The notes beneath the pieces were generated by a model, which was not told the DNA's origin, did no database searches, and worked only from the letters and a program-made list of their open reading frames with translations. The position numbers and the translations under genes are program-made. Source: an uncultured Alphaproteobacteria bacterium (lineage in GTDB: Bacteria; Pseudomonadota; Alphaproteobacteria; Micropepsales; Micropepsaceae). From it: a DNA stretch of 5,320 nt. Where the stretch lies: positions 1 through 5,320 of the forward strand of contig CALDFO010000064.1 of NCBI GenBank assembly GCA_937942205.1, given 5' to 3'. Shown here in pieces: positions 1 to 5,320 of the stretch (position 1 is the first letter of the stretch; every line of letters starts with the position of its first letter).

Positions 1-315
1 GGCTATGCGGGCTTCCGCGACAACGGCCAGGCCGCCGATTTCGGCAGCACCTATGACTCGCCCGGCTGGAAGCGCGCGCAAGCCAACCGCGCCGCCGCCG
101 GCGGCTTCCGCGGCCGTCCGCCGGTGATCGAGGCGCAAAGCTGGAGCGCCCAGACCTCCGATCCTGCCGCCTCGCACTATGCCCGGGGCGACCGGGTCTT
201 CCACCAGAAGTTCGGCTATGGCCGGGTGCGCTATGTCGAAGGCAACAAGCTGACGGTGGAGTTCGACAAGGCGGGCGAGAAGCGGGTGATTGACCAGTTC
301 GTGAGCCGGGCTTAA
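1..315 (+). CDS. uvrD: UvrD/PcrA-type ATP-dependent DNA helicase, C-terminal fragment (5' end outside window)
   Basis: This is the last 104 residues of a protein that enters from the left edge in frame 1 and ends at TAA 313-315. The final ~45 residues (fragment residues 61-104) carry GDRVFHQKFGYGRV followed by a short beta-rich stretch (LTVEFDKAGEKRV). This matches the Tudor-like C-terminal domain of UvrD/PcrA superfamily 1A helicases, which contacts RNA polymerase or other partners. The preceding ~60 residues are low-complexity, rich in Gly, Ala and Arg, and resemble the disordered linker between the helicase core and this domain. Such helicases unwind DNA 3'-to-5' using ATP in nucleotide excision and mismatch repair. 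The Walker and helicase motifs lie outside the window, so the family call rests only on this domain and on the neighbour prmA, which commonly follows such a helicase gene in alphaproteobacteria. The stop codon is 10 bp before the prmA ATG, suggesting co-transcription. Confidence 0.82.
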   Translation, partial: GYAGFRDNGQAADFGSTYDSPGWKRAQANRAAAGGFRGRPPVIEAQSWSAQTSDPAASHYARGDRVFHQKFGYGRVRYVEGNKLTVEFDKAGEKRVIDQFVSRA

Positions 316-325
316 GAGCCGCGTC

Positions 326-1180
326 ATGACCACCCCACCTCTCTGGAAAGCCTCGGTCGCGCTGACCAAGCTGGACGCCGCCGATACCGCCGCCGCGCTG
401 GAGTTGGAAGGCAGCGCCCAGGCGGTGCTGATCGTGGAAGAACCCTTTGCCGACGGCGCGGTGGTCGAGGCGCTGTATACCGACGCCCCCGACGCCGCCT
501 GGCTGGGCCGCATCACCGGGCGGGAGATCACGGTGGCGCCCCTGCCCGACCAGGACTGGATCCGCCTGTCGCAGCAGGGCCTGCCGCCGGTGCGGGCCGG
601 GCGTTTTTTCGTCTATGGCGCGCATGACGCGGGCACCGTGCCGCATGGCGTGATACCTATGAAGATCGAGGCGGGACTGGCCTTCGGCACCGGCCATCAC
701 GAAACCACGGCGCTGTGCCTGGCGGTGCTGTCGGATCTGGCGCGCGAGCGCGCCTTCCGCAACGTGCTGGACCTGGGCACCGGCACCGGCCTGCTGGCCA
801 TCGGCGCGGTCAAGCTGTGGCGGCGGCCGGTGCTGGCCTCCGACATCGATCCGGTGGCGGTGGAGGTGACCCGCGACAATGCCCGCGCCAATGGCGTGGG
901 CCATCTGGTGCGCGCGGTGACCGCCGACGGCCTGACCAGCCCAGTGCTGTCGCGCGGCGCGCCCTATGATCTTCTGATCGCCAACATCCTGGCCGGGCCG
1001 CTGACCCAGCTGGCGCCCGCGATCCAGAAGGCGATGGCGCCCGGCGCGGTGCTGTTGCTGTCGGGCCTTTTGACCAACCAGGAAGGGCTGGTCACCAGCT
1101 TCTATCGGTCGCTGCGCTTTGTCGGCCGCCGCCGCATGGGACCATGGAGCGCGCTGGTGCTCCAGAAACCGCCGCGTTAA
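326..1180 (+). CDS. prmA: Ribosomal protein L11 methyltransferase PrmA
   Basis: The 284-residue protein is close to the usual PrmA length (about 290). PrmA uses S-adenosylmethionine to trimethylate the N-terminal and lysine amino groups of ribosomal protein L11 in the cytoplasm. The N-terminal ~100 residues would form the L11-recognition domain, and the class I methyltransferase fold follows. Visible motifs are FGTGHHETT (120-128), the family's pre-motif I loop; DLGTGTG (149-155), the glycine-rich SAM loop; SDIDP (172-176), whose acidic residue should bind the SAM ribose; and ANILAGPL (219-226), the PrmA signature that lines the catalytic pocket. ATG 326 is chosen because it begins the full N-terminal domain just after the helicase stop; only a weak AAGAG (314-318) could serve as ribosome binding site. 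The gene ends 9 bp before the aminopeptidase ATG, so it is probably the middle of an operon. L11 methylation is dispensable in E. coli. The assignment is secure from motif order and length. Confidence 0.96.
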   Translation: MTTPPLWKASVALTKLDAADTAAALELEGSAQAVLIVEEPFADGAVVEALYTDAPDAAWLGRITGREITVAPLPDQDWIRLSQQGLPPVRAGRFFVYGAHDAGTVPHGVIPMKIEAGLAFGTGHHETTALCLAVLSDLARERAFRNVLDLGTGTGLLAIGAVKLWRRPVLASDIDPVAVEVTRDNARANGVGHLVRAVTADGLTSPVLSRGAPYDLLIANILAGPLTQLAPAIQKAMAPGAVLLLSGLLTNQEGLVTSFYRSLRFVGRRRMGPWSALVLQKPPR

Positions 1181-1189
1181 GCTTTGGGC

Positions 1190-5320
<4,131 letters not shown>

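Overview
The window is GC-rich and almost fully coding. It looks like an ordinary chromosomal housekeeping segment of an alphaproteobacterium. The evidence is the strong G/C preference at third codon positions, the sequence character of the proteins (PrmA, three-domain aminopeptidase P, and a LigA with a charged insert), and two gene neighbourhoods typical of that class: helicase-prmA-aminopeptidase P and recN-ligA. A genus cannot be named from this sequence alone.

Layout: on the + strand there are three closely spaced genes that probably form one operon. They are the 3' end of a UvrD/PcrA-type DNA helicase (1-315), the ribosomal protein L11 methyltransferase prmA (326-1180), and an M24B Xaa-Pro aminopeptidase (1190-3013). 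On the - strand, converging on them, lie the 3' end of recN (5320-5166, entering from the right edge) and the complete NAD-dependent DNA ligase gene ligA (5169-3010). recN and ligA overlap by ATGA. The two convergent transcription units meet with a 4-bp overlap at a CTAG palindrome (3010-3013) that supplies the TAG stop codon for both genes.

Functionally, three genes serve DNA repair and replication (helicase, RecN, LigA), one modifies the ribosome (PrmA), and one degrades proline-containing peptides. The catalytic residues expected in PrmA, the aminopeptidase and LigA can all be read. No gene appears broken, and there is no mobile element, CRISPR array, RNA gene or phage signature. The longest non-coding stretch is about 10 bp, so there is no room for intergenic promoters or terminators. 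I found no previously undescribed system. The points worth a second look are small: the shared stop palindrome, the Lys/Glu/Ala-rich insert in LigA, and the uncertain start of the aminopeptidase.
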